Shown one piece after another: positions 38,066-50,490 of a DNA stretch of 64,000 bases. Each line of letters begins with the position of its first letter. Position 1 is the first letter of the stretch. Source of the DNA: Vigna angularis (taxonomy: Eukaryota > Streptophyta > Magnoliopsida > Fabales > Fabaceae); contig NC_068979.1 of assembly GCF_016808095.1 (NCBI RefSeq), forward strand, positions 23,705,444 to 23,769,443, in the 5' to 3' direction. A program made the translations under genes and the position numbers. The notes under the pieces were generated by a model. The model had not been told where the DNA came from, made no database searches, and was given only the letters and a program-made list of their open reading frames with translations.

Positions 38066-41000
38066 TGTTATAAAATAATAATTATTGCAAAAGAAATGTT
38101 AGTTTTAAATGTTGGCTAACAATTTTTATTTTCTCATTAATGTTCATAAATGCACAATTTTATTTTCTCATTAAAGTTCATAAATGTCAACTGTCAGCTT
38201 TTATTATTCATTATTGTGGCAATGGTTTTTGACCAAGTTTCTGCTTTATAAATAGAGCATTTATTGCATTCCAAAAAAAAACAAATCAAGTTTTCTCTAC
38301 TACTCTCAAAAGGAAACTTTTTCCTTAAGTTATCTTCTTAGTTTTACTTCCTTTCTTTTATTATCCTCTTTATATCTTGGGTTTATTATTTTACTATCTT
38401 TAGACTTTCTTGCTACTTTTGAGATTCTCAAAAGTTTATGAGAAGTTCTTGTTGTATCCTTGGGGACTTGCGTAATACAGTGTGGATAAGTCCTTAAGCA
38501 CAATGATCTACACGTCTCAAGAAATTTTGTTCACGATTTTGTTAGATTTTCTACAACAATCTTAAAGACTTATGGCCGACATCAACAACTAGATCCTAGA
38601 AAGTAAAAAAAAAAAAATTCTGGAACTCAAACGGTATTTGTGAAACCACTTTCAGACGTGTCAAACGTTGAGGTCTTCTCTATATAGAACTTCTGGAGGC
38701 TGGCAAGGTGCTATCAGCAACGGTGGCTTTTGATCACGTTTGTAGGGACCGTGGATGAAGGTGAAGAAGAGGGAGACAAGGCAACAACTTAGCGTTTGTT
38801 GGAGTTAGGATGATGAATCCTAATTTTCATATGGCGTGCCTTTGTAATGTTTGAGGAAAGGTGTAGGAGAATTTCTCTCCAGAGAAAGAAAAAGAAATAA
38901 GAAGATGATGTTGGGTTCTTGATTTTTAATTTGTGCACCCCAAAATTAATTTCAGCACCTCATGTGGTAAGTGATGCAGTGGACCATTATCAGGTACTTA
39001 AGTAATTTTTCGTATACTCTACCTATGAATGAGAGAAACACAACAAAGTATTTTCTCATTTACCAATCTTAAAAATTTTAAAATTGTGGGGGTGTAAGTA
39101 GTTTTACTTAATTACTTAAAGAAATAAGTTTGGTTTTTCACCTATTAATAGTACTATAAATCTAAAAGTAGAGAATATATCATTATATGTTTGTATGTGG
39201 ATGACATATTAATTTTTTGTACATGTAATGAGATTGTCGCTAGAACTAAATTGTTTCTAGGATCAAACTTTAAAATGAAAGACATGAGTGAAGCCAATGT
39301 AATTTTAGGTGTTAGAATCATAAGAAAGGGAGATAGTATATTGCTATCCCAAGAACAATACATTGAGAAACTTCTTAAGAAGTTTGGGTATTATGATTTC
39401 AAACCCGTGAGTACCCTTTATGATGCTAACTCTAAATTAATAAAAAATAGAAGATAATCTATATCTCAACCTCAGTATGCCCAGATGATTGGGAGCTTAT
39501 TGCACTTGATGAACTTTCTAGACCTGATATTACTTATGTAGTAGGTAAACTAAGTAGGTACACTTAGTGTCCAAATCAAGAACATTGGGATGCACTTTCT
39601 AGGCTTATGATATACTTAAGAGGTTTAATGGATTATGCCATTGAATATAGTGGATTTCCCACTGTATTTTAGGGGTACAATGACGCTAACTGGATCTCTG
39701 AGTTAGATGAGACAAAATTCACTAGTGGTTATGTATTCACACTTGAGGTTGGTGCGATTACATGGAGATCAGCCAAACAAAAATTATTGTAAGATCAACA
39801 ATGGAATATGATTTTGTCGCTCTTGAGATGACTGATAATGAAGTTAAGTGGTTGAAAAATTTCTTAGCAAACATTTCATTAAGAATGAAACCATTCCCAT
39901 CGGAGTCAATACACTATGAGTGCCAATTGGCAATAACTATAGCTAAAAATAAGAATTATAATGAAAAAAATAGACATATACAATCGAGATACAATTTGGT
40001 GAAGTAGTTGTTAAATAATGGAACTATTTTCATTGATTATGTGAAGTCAGAACGAAATCTAGCAAATTTTCTAACAAAATCCCTAGAAAGACAAATGATA
40101 TTAGAAACATCAAGGAAAATGAGACTTAAGCCACTTGTAAAAAACAAGGGATGGTAACCCACTTTGTGATTGGAGATCTCATGAATAAGGTTCATATGAG
40201 TAAAAACAAGTCACTCATTAGTTTTGATAGCACCAACTGATTTTAATCAATTATATTCATTTCTATGGTGTGTGAAAGTGTTAGAGATTACATTATGAGA
40301 GGTTAAACTTTGTCATTAAAATTCTATGTGGTGAAAGAATTTTAACTTAAATAAAGTTTTTAATGATTTTCATATCCCTTATGGGTGGTGAAAGATTAGC
40401 AGCATACACTTGATGAAATCACCTATATAAGTGTCGAGTAGGGTCACTTGCATAAGATCTTGACATGATCTCTAGAGCCTTCATGGATACCAGGCACATG
40501 CATGATCTAATAAGCGCAACACAACGATAACAACAAGGATTGTGGAGGGTTTATTATGATTGATGAACCTCTAAAATGTGTTTGGTTCATATAGTTTGCT
40601 ATATCAACTACACTGTGTGCTAAGTTTCTTGATCTAAGATTGATTCATATAGCTTGTTATACTAGCTCTGATGCATTACAATCTATCAAACCCATGATAA
40701 AAGTTTCTTATCTTTCTTTTGATACGTGGGAGATTGTTATAAAATAATAATTATTGTAAAAGAAACGTTAGTTTTGAACGTTGGCCAACAATTTTTATTT
40801 TTCCATTAATGTTTATAAGTGCACAGTTTTATTTTCTCAATTAAAGCTCATAAGTGCACAGTTTTATTTTCTCAATTAAAGCTCATAAGTGCTAACGGTC
40901 AGCTTTTATTACTCATTATTACTCATCATTGTTGCAATGGCAATAGAGTATTTCCTGCATTCCAAAAAAACACACCAAGTCAAGCTTTCTATTCTCCTCT

Positions 41001-41145
41001 CAAAAACAAACTTTTTGCCTCAAGCTACCTTCTTAGTTTTTATTTTTTTTTTATTCTCTTTAGAATTCCTTGTTAGTTCTAAGAATGAGGATAAGTCCTT
41101 AATAATAATGATCTATACATCTCGAAAAATTTTGTTCGTGATGTT
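38066..41145 (+). mobile_element. Decayed Ty1-copia retrotransposon
   Basis: Related LTRs lie at 38066 to about 38555 and 40735 to about 41145; both start TGTTATAAAATAATAATTAT and carry the same middle phrases. The left one has a TATA box (tttataaatagagc, 38249-38262). A purine tract, 'cgtgggaga', precedes the right LTR. A gag start (ATGGCCGACATCAACAAC, 38573-38590) followed by a copia-type LSDVSNVEVF segment near 38650 is all that remains of gag; protease, integrase and most of RT are gone, and the next recognisable part is the RT end at 39172. The right LTR contains a 35-bp tandem repeat at 40821-40890. Many LTR differences mark it as old. Confidence 0.85.
39172..40157 (+). pseudogene. Ty1-copia RT C-terminus and RNase H remnant
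   Basis: The frame starts at the RT catalytic motif (YVDDILIF) and continues with LFLGSNFKMKDMSEANVILG and LSQEQYIEKLLKKFGYYDF, the copia RT end. After a stop at 39455-39457 it resumes as QYAQMIGSLLHL...RPDITYVVGKLSRY, then SGYVFTLEVGAITWRSAKQK, and after a frameshift TMEYDFVALEMTDNEVKWLK and ERNLANFLTKSLERQ, the RNase H region. It ends KNKGW-stop at 40155-40157. At least four stops or shifts are present, so it is inactive. Confidence 0.9.
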
Positions 41146-43640
41146 ATTGTAAAATAATGTGTACTTCGATTAACTTATGAATTTTTTAATCTTGTTATAT
41201 TTGAACAAATAATTAAAAATTTTAGTTTTCATTAATCTTATATAGTGATATATAAAATAAAAAAAATTAAAATTTACTACATCGGGGTGTTACAGGATTT
41301 TGAGAAATATAAGAATTAAATTTATATTGTATTTAGAAATTAAAAATAATATTAATTTATATATACTAAAAAAAAATTTAGAGCACTTTAATATCTATAA
41401 TTTCATAAACGATAATGAAAATCATACATCATCTTCTGTTTAAAGATAACTTGTTGTGTTAGATGTTCAATGATAAGAGAATAAAATTTAAAAATGACTT
41501 TGATTTGTTTAGTTTTGAGGGACTCATGTGATCTTAGGAATTGATTTATTTGTAATTACAGTTTCAAATATTATGGTCAGAAGATGTTATTTGTTTAATT
41601 TATTAAAAGAAAGTAAAGTTAATATGAATTGAACAAGTATTGAGTGAAATGAAGGATAATGCAAGTTGTGCTGTGATTCTAACTTGTACGGAAGCAAGTA
41701 GTAGAGGTAAGAGTAGTATAGTCCTTGTGATGTTAGATACTATAACAATTATCCTAGATGAAGTTTAAGGTTACAACCAAAAAGGGAAATTAAGTTTTCT
41801 ATTGATTTCGTTTCAAAGACAAAATCAATATCAGTGACTCATAATTATTGGATGGTTTCAACTATGTTTTTGGAGTTAAAGAAACAAGTTAATATGAATC
41901 AATTATTCTATTTTAATGCCCAACAATATCATTATATTCGATATGTGGTTTAATATTTCTATTATATGAATTTAAATTTTTTATTTAAAACGTTCAAAGA
42001 TAACCCTTTTTTTTTTAATTTAAGCACCGTGTAAAGCAACTGATTTTAATTTGCATATAGAAAAAATTACTTTTATTTTTACTCATATTTCATGATGGTG
42101 GAATTATATACAGTAATTTTTCCAATCCTATCTATATCCTTTTATATCGTTAAATTTTTTAATAAAAGAGTTTTATTAAAATTTAAGCATGTGTCTTTTT
42201 GTAAAAGAAAAGGACTTATTTTAAATGTATATATTTAAAACATACACACAACAATTATACAATATAAATAATATAGTTAAAATCTGGGGAAGCAAGTAAG
42301 TCATTGGTTTAATTGAATGAAGTGAAAATCAGACCATCGATTTTGAATGTTAAATCAATTGATCGATGGATAGAAGAAAGTCTGAAAGCCGTTAACTGAA
42401 GGAAGAACCAGAGGTGATGTGTGTTTATGGCTGATTAAGCTAATTTGGGACCATATGTTGGAAACTATAATTATGTTTCAAATATCAGAAATAGATTCAC
42501 CAAAACATAACAAACAACAGAAAAAATAACACTAATAAATTTTAATGTATCTTTTACTTTTGTGGAAAAAAAAAACATAAGAATCTTAAAAATGTAAACC
42601 TAGGCACACCTCCCAACTATTTTGTTAGAGATGAAAAAGTTAATTGCAAGAAGTTGGTCCAGTAAAATAAGACATCAATTGGGAGACACAAGAAGACAAA
42701 TAAGTGAAATAAAGAAAAAGAGAGAGATAGATAAAATAAAAATAAGTGAAAAAAAAAAGAATCTAACTACCAATCCAACTTGAACAGGAATAATAACTCA
42801 TGTTCTTAAAAGGTGTTTTTCTTTTTTCATGAACATGATATTTGTTAGATCAAATCTATTACTCTCTAATACGTTGGGAATGTATTATTAAAATTAATTA
42901 TCATATATAAAGTATTTTTTATTTTATTGTTATAATTTTTCTTGTAAAAAATCATGGAAAGATTGAGAAAAAATAATATTTTTTATTTTAATTTTTAAAC
43001 TATATCAACTATTAAATGTAGTTGATACATATAAGATTGATGTTAGAGAGATTTATAAAGTTTTGGTTGAGATGATAGGTTGTTGGAATTTTTTGAAAAG
43101 TTTGTAATAAAAAGATGTTGATTAAAATTAAGAAAGTGAAGAATGATGAGGAAAAATTGTAGAATGCATGTACTTTTTTACCATTGATATGGCCAAAATT
43201 AAAGTCACACTGTACCATACACCTCAACTGGTCCTCTCTGGCAACTTACGGTAGAAGATAGTGCAGTTTGAAAGAGGGAAGTAATTTCCTGATGCCTCTA
43301 TTTCCTTGTCTCCTTCACACACACCCAACTTTTCCACCATCACCATTCATCAATTGCCTTCAAACATAAGCCAAACTATACACACATCTCAGTCTTCACC
43401 ACTTCTTCCTCCTTTACCTTTACCATCTTTCATATCTCATTACAAAACTTGATTTCTCTTTCACACTGACCCTATGAATTTATATAAGATATTAAAAAAA
43501 ATTATTAAATGTAAGACTTCGAATCCATCTTCTATTCTGACATGACATACACACTTAAATCTTATACTCTTCGTCACTTAGAAAAATCCATGCCAACATT
43601 TTTCAAAAAACTCTGATAGTTTATTGTTGCACCTTGTTTA
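41146..43640. other. AT-rich intergenic DNA, no gene recognised
   Basis: No domain or mobile-element signature was identified. The stretch 41460-41900 is a little richer in coding-like words but no frame persists. 43250-43480 is C/T-rich. Confidence 0.5.
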
Positions 43641-43827
43641 TGTTGAATTTATTGAAAGAAGAGGTTTACTGGAAAGATCTAATTTTAATAAAACTCAAGT
43701 TCAATACTAAGTGATTCACGCAATTTTTAATTCAAAACTTTAAAAAAATGAGTTAACATGTATTTATCATTTTATTTTTTCATTTCTATTCAAAGTAAAA
43801 CTTAAACCCACTCTTAGATTCCTAACA
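43641..43827 (-). mobile_element. Solo LTR of the 14.5-kb TRIM family
   Basis: This 187-bp unit begins tgttgaatttattgaaagaag and ends cactcttagattcctaaca. It follows the order of the TRIM LTR at 14468-14663: 'aggtttactgg', 'caattttt', 'aaaaatgagttaa', 'cttaaaccca'. On the minus strand it would start TGTTAGGAATC. No matching second copy or internal sequence is adjacent. Confidence 0.7.
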
Positions 43828-44061
43828 ACTTATACAATCATGTATTACTTTTCTATATTATGTTTAGAATACTCGTTTATATACACATGTATGAATTGGA
43901 TATTCACATTTTTATATAAATATGAATTTGTCATTTCTTTTAATCAAGTATAAGAAATTGTTGTAATCCAAAATAGATCAGCATCACAGTAAGCATCAAT
44001 CATCATTTACAGCATTCTTACCACAGTCAAACATACATAAAAATAAAATAATGGAGTCAAT

Positions 44062-44117
<56 letters not shown>

Positions 44118-45663
44118 ATATGTATATTAATGTGTACAGGGTATGTACTGGAGGGCCATATGAAAGGAGGCAGTGGATAAGGCGAGGTGAGAGGAATGTG
44201 GTGATAATATATTTATATTATTAAACAGAGTGAATCCATTTTTTTGACCAAAAGGTTTATTAATATTTTGATTATATTGGATGGCATGAATGAGGTTTAT
44301 ATTTTTGTGTGTTGTGTTTGATTGTCTAAGGAGATCAGGAACTAAAGTGGTTAACGGGTAGAAATTGATGAAGCATGGGGTGGTTAACTTTTGAGGAAGA
44401 GTTGTGTTTTGATGAAATAGTGATAAGATATAAAAAAGTTGTAGAATGAGTAGACGAGGGACGTGAATTTATTGAAAAAGTTGTTAAAAAAACATTTTCC
44501 AAAAATAAAATGGTTGGAAGAATAGAGGTGACGTAAGTGTAGATTGGCACTTGAGTGTCATGGCTCATTTTATGCATTAGAAAAATGGGTAGGAAAAGGA
44601 CAAAGAAGAGGAGCTCTGGTAGGGTAGGAAGAGCAGGAAAATATTTTCACTCTGGGTGGAATATGTACTCTTTTGATGAAAAGCATAGCACTGATTTCTT
44701 GCTGGAAATGATTTGGAAATAAAAAAAAAATGTAAAAAAGAAAAGAAGTTGTTAGCTGGTAATGGAAATTGCATGAAAGAAGAGGCATAATAGGTTGTGT
44801 TTGAATAGAGTTGAATTGAAGTGGATGACATAGGTGAAAAGAGAGATAGGGGTGGAAGTGACGCAAAGGATAATGGGTGATGCGAAAGAGCTTCGTCCTA
44901 ATACACGATACCTGTTGGTGGGTTAGGTAGCAAACCCTGCCCCTCCTCATTGGACCCATCCCCTAGATTCCTGCCCCTTCTCCCTTTCCTTTTCTCTCTC
45001 TCTCTCTCTCACACACACAAAAAACACAATCCATTTTGGACATAAAGTTATAGCCAACTCACTTCTCTTTTTTCTTAAGTAACCTCTTCCCTTCACAAAA
45101 TTTAACACAACATACAAATATCACCTCACCATGTAAAGTTTCTTTTCCCTCTCAGTCACAACACTTTCCCCATCCTATGTCTTTTGTTTATCACCTTTTA
45201 TTAATCTAATCATCATCTCCATTTCCCACTTCCATTAAACAATAACTTAATCATATCTCAATCTCTACCTCCAATGCCAATTTCCCAATTCCATCATTAT
45301 GTTTTGTGAAAAACAACCCCCTCTTCTTGTCTCCTAAGTCAGAAACTAGTTTATCATTTGCAAAATAATTACATTTTAAGACCTTTCTTACATTACATTG
45401 GAATAACAGTACTCAACAAGTTCAGCCAGAGAACCAAGTTTTCCTTTCTCATCACTATTTTTTTCTTTATTCTTTTCTCATCTACACCAAACATCCTTTC
45501 ACATTTAATATACTTCATCTTTTTCCCCCACAAATGCTTAACTGATTGTTTTTCCTTTTTCATCTACACAATAAATTGGAGTTCTTTATACCAATAGTTT
45601 ACTAGCAAAAGCAAATGAAATAAAAATAAAAACCCTCTGATATATTTGGAAGTTAATGTGTAG
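43828..45663. other. Intergenic DNA upstream of the HD-Zip gene
   Basis: An (AT)n run with TATG units lies at 44067-44117. A 129-codon minus frame at 44570-44959 has no recognisable domain and is probably chance. A CT/CA-rich short repeat is at 44991-45019. From about 45000 on the sequence is pyrimidine-rich and would be the distal promoter of the HD-Zip gene. Confidence 0.45.
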
Positions 45664-45697
45664 AACTATATAGTCTATAGATTCAAACATCTCTCTC

Positions 45698-45739
<42 letters not shown>

Positions 45740-45757
45740 TCTCTTTCTCTTTCTGTG
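45664..45757 (+). promoter_or_regulatory. Probable core promoter: TATA-like motif and (CT)n tract
   Basis: 'aactatatagtc' at 45664-45675 is a plausible TATA element and is followed by an almost pure CT microsatellite (45691-45757, grading into ctctttctcttt). CT/GA tracts are frequent near plant transcription starts and bind BPC/GAGA-type factors. It lies about 330 bp upstream of the HD-Zip ATG. The transcription start itself is not known. Confidence 0.5.
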
Positions 45758-45849
45758 TCTCTCCCCTCCTCCCTCTTCCCTCTCCCTCCTAACCCCATTT
45801 CCTTTCAAATAGTAGCACTAGAGAACAAAAACTCTAGCTAGCACTGATA

Positions 45850-46043
45850 ATGTATATACAAGCCATCATTCGGAAGAATTAGTCCATTCTCTTTCAAGTG
45901 AAGAACTTGTTTAGTTTGCTCCAAAAATATTGTCAGAGGATGTGGTGCAGTAATCCTTTGTCATTTCTTCTTTAACCTTATATCATATGCAATCTTCTCT
46001 TATTCTATCAGAGTGGCGATCACACTATCTATCATTCAGCTGA
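45850..46043 (+). promoter_or_regulatory. Three short upstream ORFs in the HD-Zip leader
   Basis: Three complete uORFs precede the HD-Zip start in the probable leader: 45850-45882 (10 residues, MYIQAIIRKN), 45940-45975 (11 residues, MWCSNPLSFLL) and 45987-46043 (18 residues, MQSSLILSEWRSHYLSFS). A further ATG at 46078, out of frame and 5 nt before the main ATG, opens another frame into the coding region. Such uORFs could damp translation; the Arabidopsis HD-Zip I gene ATHB1 is known to be uORF-controlled. Relevance here assumes transcription starts upstream of 45850. Confidence 0.5.
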
Positions 46044-46082
46044 TCTTCAAGATTTTGTGGCAGGCCTAAAACCTGCAATGAG

Positions 46083-47650
46083 ATGGCTTTCTTCCCAGCA
46101 AATTTCATGCTCCAAACCCCTCACCATGATGATCATCAACCTCCACCTTCGCTCACGTCAATTCTACCCGCCTGCACACCTCAAGAATATCATGGTACAC
46201 TCTCTCTATCACTAACAATCAAACAAACACAAGCACACACACTCAAATATCATGTTTCTGATATCCTGTTCTGAATGTTGATGCAGGGGGAGTGACCTTT
46301 CTGGGTAAGAGATCCATGTCATTTTCATCAGGAATTGAGCACGGAGAAGAGGCCAATGCTGAGGAAGATTTGTCCGATGATGGATCACAGGCAGGGGAGA
46401 AGAAGAGGAGGCTTAACATGGAACAGGTGAAGACACTTGAGAAGAGCTTTGAGTTGGGTAATAAGCTTGAGCCAGAGAGGAAAATGCAACTTGCAAGAGC
46501 TCTTGGCTTGCAGCCAAGACAAATTGCTATATGGTTCCAGAACAGAAGGGCAAGGTGGAAGACCAAGCAGTTGGAGAAAGACTACGATCTTCTCAAAAGA
46601 CAGTATGAAGCCGTCAAGTCAGATAATGATTCACTTCAAACTCAGAACCAAAAACTTCAGGCTGAGGTTAATAGTTACCTTCTAACTCAATCAAATTCCA
46701 ATCATTTAGTTCTGTAGCAGTGTAGTCTCCTTCCTTCCTGTTTACTTTCACATCATCTTTTGCTTTTCAACTTTTCTTTTCCTTGAGGAAAAGTGAAAAC
46801 TACAATAAAAGATGAAGCCTCTTTTGACATGTTGAATTTCTTCTTTCTGAGACTATTTTTGATGAGATTGTTTTGATTCTGTGGAATAAAGCTTTGTGGT
46901 AGTAATGATGATCCTTTTTCATTTCACAAGTGTTTATGTTTTTTTGACTAGTGTATAGTTTTCAGAACCGTTCCTTTCACCTCTTCACTTACTAGTGACT
47001 TTCTATAAAGTTGTTTCTTTTTCCCTTTCATCTACAGTGACTGGTTCAAGATTCAATGATCCATCTTCTCTCCATTGACATCTTCCACTCTCTCTCTTGC
47101 ACACTTCTTCACTGGTTAAGCTTTTTCATTTTTCATCATACCATATTCTAGTTTCCAGAGGTTTAACAAAATTGTTTTTATTTGAAGGCGCAGGGGTGGT
47201 GTTGGTGTTGGTGTTGGTGTTTTAGCCTTTTAGGTCCAACTCTTGTGCATGCATATTGTTTGTTGTATCGTCTTATTGGATTAGGTAATTTTTGTGGTGC
47301 AGATATTGGCACTGAAAAGTAGAGAGCCAACTGAATCCATCAACCTTAACAAAGAAACAGAAGGATCCTGCAGCAACAGAAGTGAGAACAGCTCAGACAT
47401 CAAGTTGGATATCTCAAGGACACCAGCTATTGACAGTCCTCTCTCTACACATCAGCCGAGCAGAACCCTGTTTCCATCTTCTGCTAGGCCTGCAGGAGTT
47501 GCTCAGCTTTTCCAAACTTCTTCAAGACCAGACCTTCCATGCCAAAAGATTGACCAAATGGTCAAAGAAGAAAGCCTAAGCAACATGTTCTGTGCCATGG
47601 ATGATCAATCCGGGTTTTGGCCATGGTTGGAGCAGCAGCATTTCAATTGA
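46083..47650 (+). CDS. HB13: HD-Zip class I transcription factor, ATHB13/ATHB23 type
   Basis: Three exons, 46083-46194, 46287-46666 and 47303-47650, join in frame through GT-AG introns to give 279 residues (Arabidopsis ATHB13 is slightly longer). The homeodomain covers about residues 75-131, with [20 protein letters not shown] and helix 3 [14 protein letters not shown]. It continues directly into a leucine zipper with heptad positions L133, L140, V147, L154, L161 and L168. Family-specific signatures include FLGKRS before the homeodomain, [20 protein letters not shown] after the zipper, and a C-terminal [13 protein letters not shown] with the aromatic activation motif. Such proteins bind CAATNATTG sites as dimers in the nucleus and act in stress and growth responses. 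The ATG at 46083 is used because an in-frame stop lies at 46041-46043. The homeodomain sits wholly in exon 2. The symbol is by homology only. Confidence 0.95.
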
Positions 47651-50128
47651 AACAAAGGAAGAGTTAATTAATTTAAATTTTCAATGTACTACTTTTTCCC
47701 TGTGAAATCAAGAGGGTCTTCATCCATCAATTACCACACTTGATTATGAGTTCTTTAAATTAAAACCCATGTTTTGAAACTTGGTGTATAAAATAGAATT
47801 AATATATCAAGTAGAAATTTTCAATCTGGCCGGGCTTGAAAAATTTTCTATGAATGAATGAATAAAGGGCAATTAGTCACTTTTCCCCCCCTAAGCTGGT
47901 TACTGTAACAATCTTTCTTGAAACTCTGAGTAATGGTATCTGGTTGAGTTAATTAATGGGAAATGAGAAACTAAAACCGTTGCTGCAAGTGCCTGATGAG
48001 TGCAGGCAACATGGCGTGTAACATTAAAATAAGGAGAGATTCTCATTCTCTCTTACACTTAACTTCATAAACTCATTATTTTAGCTTGCTTTGGAATCAC
48101 ACCCGCGTATATTCTAGAGAAAGAAAATGTTTTCCATTTCTCTGAAGAAAGACCCTGCGATGATGTGAGCTGATCTCATCAATCAGTGCCCACAATGAAC
48201 CAAATCCACCCGAACTTAACAAAGTGGGCATAAAAAAAGAAAGAATCAAACACAAATTCCAAGAAGGGAAGAAGACAAGCATAAGGAAGAGTGGAAGAAA
48301 ACAAAGAGAGTTGGAAATAGTCATTCTCGTGAATGAGATATTGTCGATTTTGTTGTTCATGGCAACATAGGAAAAGGGGGATCGGTATCGTATGAAAAAG
48401 TTTAGCTACTTACTATAATAAAAACTTCATTCATGTAAACTATGTAAACCATGTTTAACAAATCTTTTTATAGTTCTTTAAATGTTACTCAGAATGTGTT
48501 AAATAAAACGTGGGTGACAAAGAGTAAATAAAGAATTTTTGGGATATGGAGCACAATTGGGGATTTGGCCGTACCCACTTTTAATTTTTGGCACTGATCA
48601 ATCAGAGAATTAATTCATCACTGCACCATTTTTAGGGTTTAATGGAAGAGTTCATGTGAGATCACTGTCACCCACTCTCTATCATCCATCTAGGTGCGTT
48701 TTCACACCTCACTTTCAACTCACCTCTTTACTTGTACATTTTATTTTCCTCTATATGGATCACATGCCAGTGTTGACAGTGGTCAAAATTGCACCCTAAA
48801 GTTTAAACCATAAAATAAATTGTCACAATCTACCAGTCAAATTTGCATCACGTCATGCCATGCATAGTAATACTAGTAGGAAACTTTAGCTCAGGTGAAT
48901 ATGTACATGCAGATATAATGTAAATTTCCCTTGCTTCTATTTTATTTTTTTTTTCATTAATCATACGATATGTTGTTTTCAGTTTTGCTTGTGGAGACCA
49001 TCAACATCATCATAATAATGTCTATCAGAAATGAATGTTGTCACTGTCATAGATGTATTAACTTCTTCCCCTTCCAGCACGCTTCTTGCAACATTTTTCT
49101 AATGGCTTGCTGTCAAATTGATAAACGCTATAGCACCTACCCTGACTCATTCTTTTCTTTTCTAGTATGAATGAGTTGTTCCCTAACTTGCTAAATTTCA
49201 TGCAAGGATGCTTCCCTTTCTGTTTGTCGGGCAATTAATTCTCGATTTTTTCTGTCATTTTACTCACCACCACATACATTTCCCTTTTTAATAACGCTTT
49301 TATGTCTAACTTTTCAATCATCTCACAAATCTACACCTAATTCTACTCCAATCAGCACCATTTAACAATTTTTCATTATTCAAATTAATGTATCAAGTGT
49401 TCAAGGAAATTTTATTATAAGTAAAAATACTTTTGAGAGAATGAAGTAAAAACAATACGTTTAATAGAGAATATTATATATATATTATAGGGCATATATC
49501 ACAAACAGTTTTTATCTATTTGCAGCTAGTTAAACTTGCAAGAAATCTTCCAAAGATAGTTGTCAACCAATTTAGAGGGGTTTTAATGATGTGAAGAGGA
49601 ATTGAACTCGCATTACGAAAAAACAACAATTAACATAGAATCCTTCATCACTTAGATATACCCACATTAATTGAACTGACTTCAAATTTTATAAAACCAT
49701 ATATAATTCAAGACTTTTAAATAACAACTATGTTAAAATTAGAGAGTGACATGTGAAGTCATTTTATATATCATTTTATTTACTAATTTCTTTTTAAAAT
49801 AGACCTAAATATAATTTCATAAAAAAAAGTTTTTAGAACCCATTAGGGAATCTTTCTCCATTTGGTCATTGTCTTCTTCAATTTGTTTAAGAGACTCCTT
49901 TCTTCTGTGCTTGTTCTTGGATCTCGGGACCTTCCACTTAGACACAGACCACCACGCCTCCAGGACCTATCTAAGCTAGCTCCAATCCTTGGCTTCGATG
50001 ATCATCATCGCCGACTTCTCTTGGTCCTTCAAATTGAGATGAAGTTGTTGGAAGTGCAAGTCTGGTTAGTGAAGACTTTGAACAAAGCATGAAGTGCTTC
50101 CCAAATCCAAGACAACAACATAAAAGTT
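47651..50128. other. Intergenic DNA downstream of the HD-Zip gene
   Basis: The first ~220 bp are the HD-Zip 3' UTR, with 'aataaa' at 47860-47870. Small frames at 48097-48360 (minus), 48970-49170 and 49862-50092 (plus) have no recognisable domain. The stretch 49910-50090 is less AT-rich than its flanks and might be a gene remnant, but I cannot assign it. Confidence 0.45.
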
Positions 50129-50490
50129 TGTTGGAGATTCCACGTCGATTAGGATAAGAAGATTTCATAACATATAAGTCGATGTAAACATTACTTTTCA
50201 AGCCGATTTTATAAGAAATTAAATTTAAAATCTACTTTTTAATATGATATTAAAATAATTGGTTTAAGTTTAAGTAAGATTTGTCATTTGTAGAATATAT
50301 TGTGTCACCTTTTATTAGGCCGCTAACCATTTATTAATGTTTAGTCTCATATTTAAAATATATATGTCTCGATGTGAGAGAATGTGTTAAAAATCTTACC
50401 TCAATTAAAAATAAAACGATTTCATAATATATAAGTAAATGTAAATATTTCAAACTAATATTAACAAATTAAATTTATAACCTTATTAAA
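50129..50490 (+). mobile_element. Diverged TRIM of the 37.1-kb family
   Basis: The left LTR starts TGTTGGAGATTCCACGTCGA at 50129 and ends near 50250, followed by a weak primer-binding site (tgatattaaaa). The right LTR begins near 50385 (TGTTAAAAATCTTACCTC). The internal part shares 'atttattaatgtttagtctcat' in pieces with the TRIM at 37143. Divergence between LTRs is large, and the right end and target duplication are unclear. Confidence 0.7.

Noticed and set aside
44570..44959. 129-codon minus-strand frame upstream of the HD-Zip gene
   Set aside because: It has no domain or signal I recognise, and its composition matches the flank; one of several overlapping chance frames.
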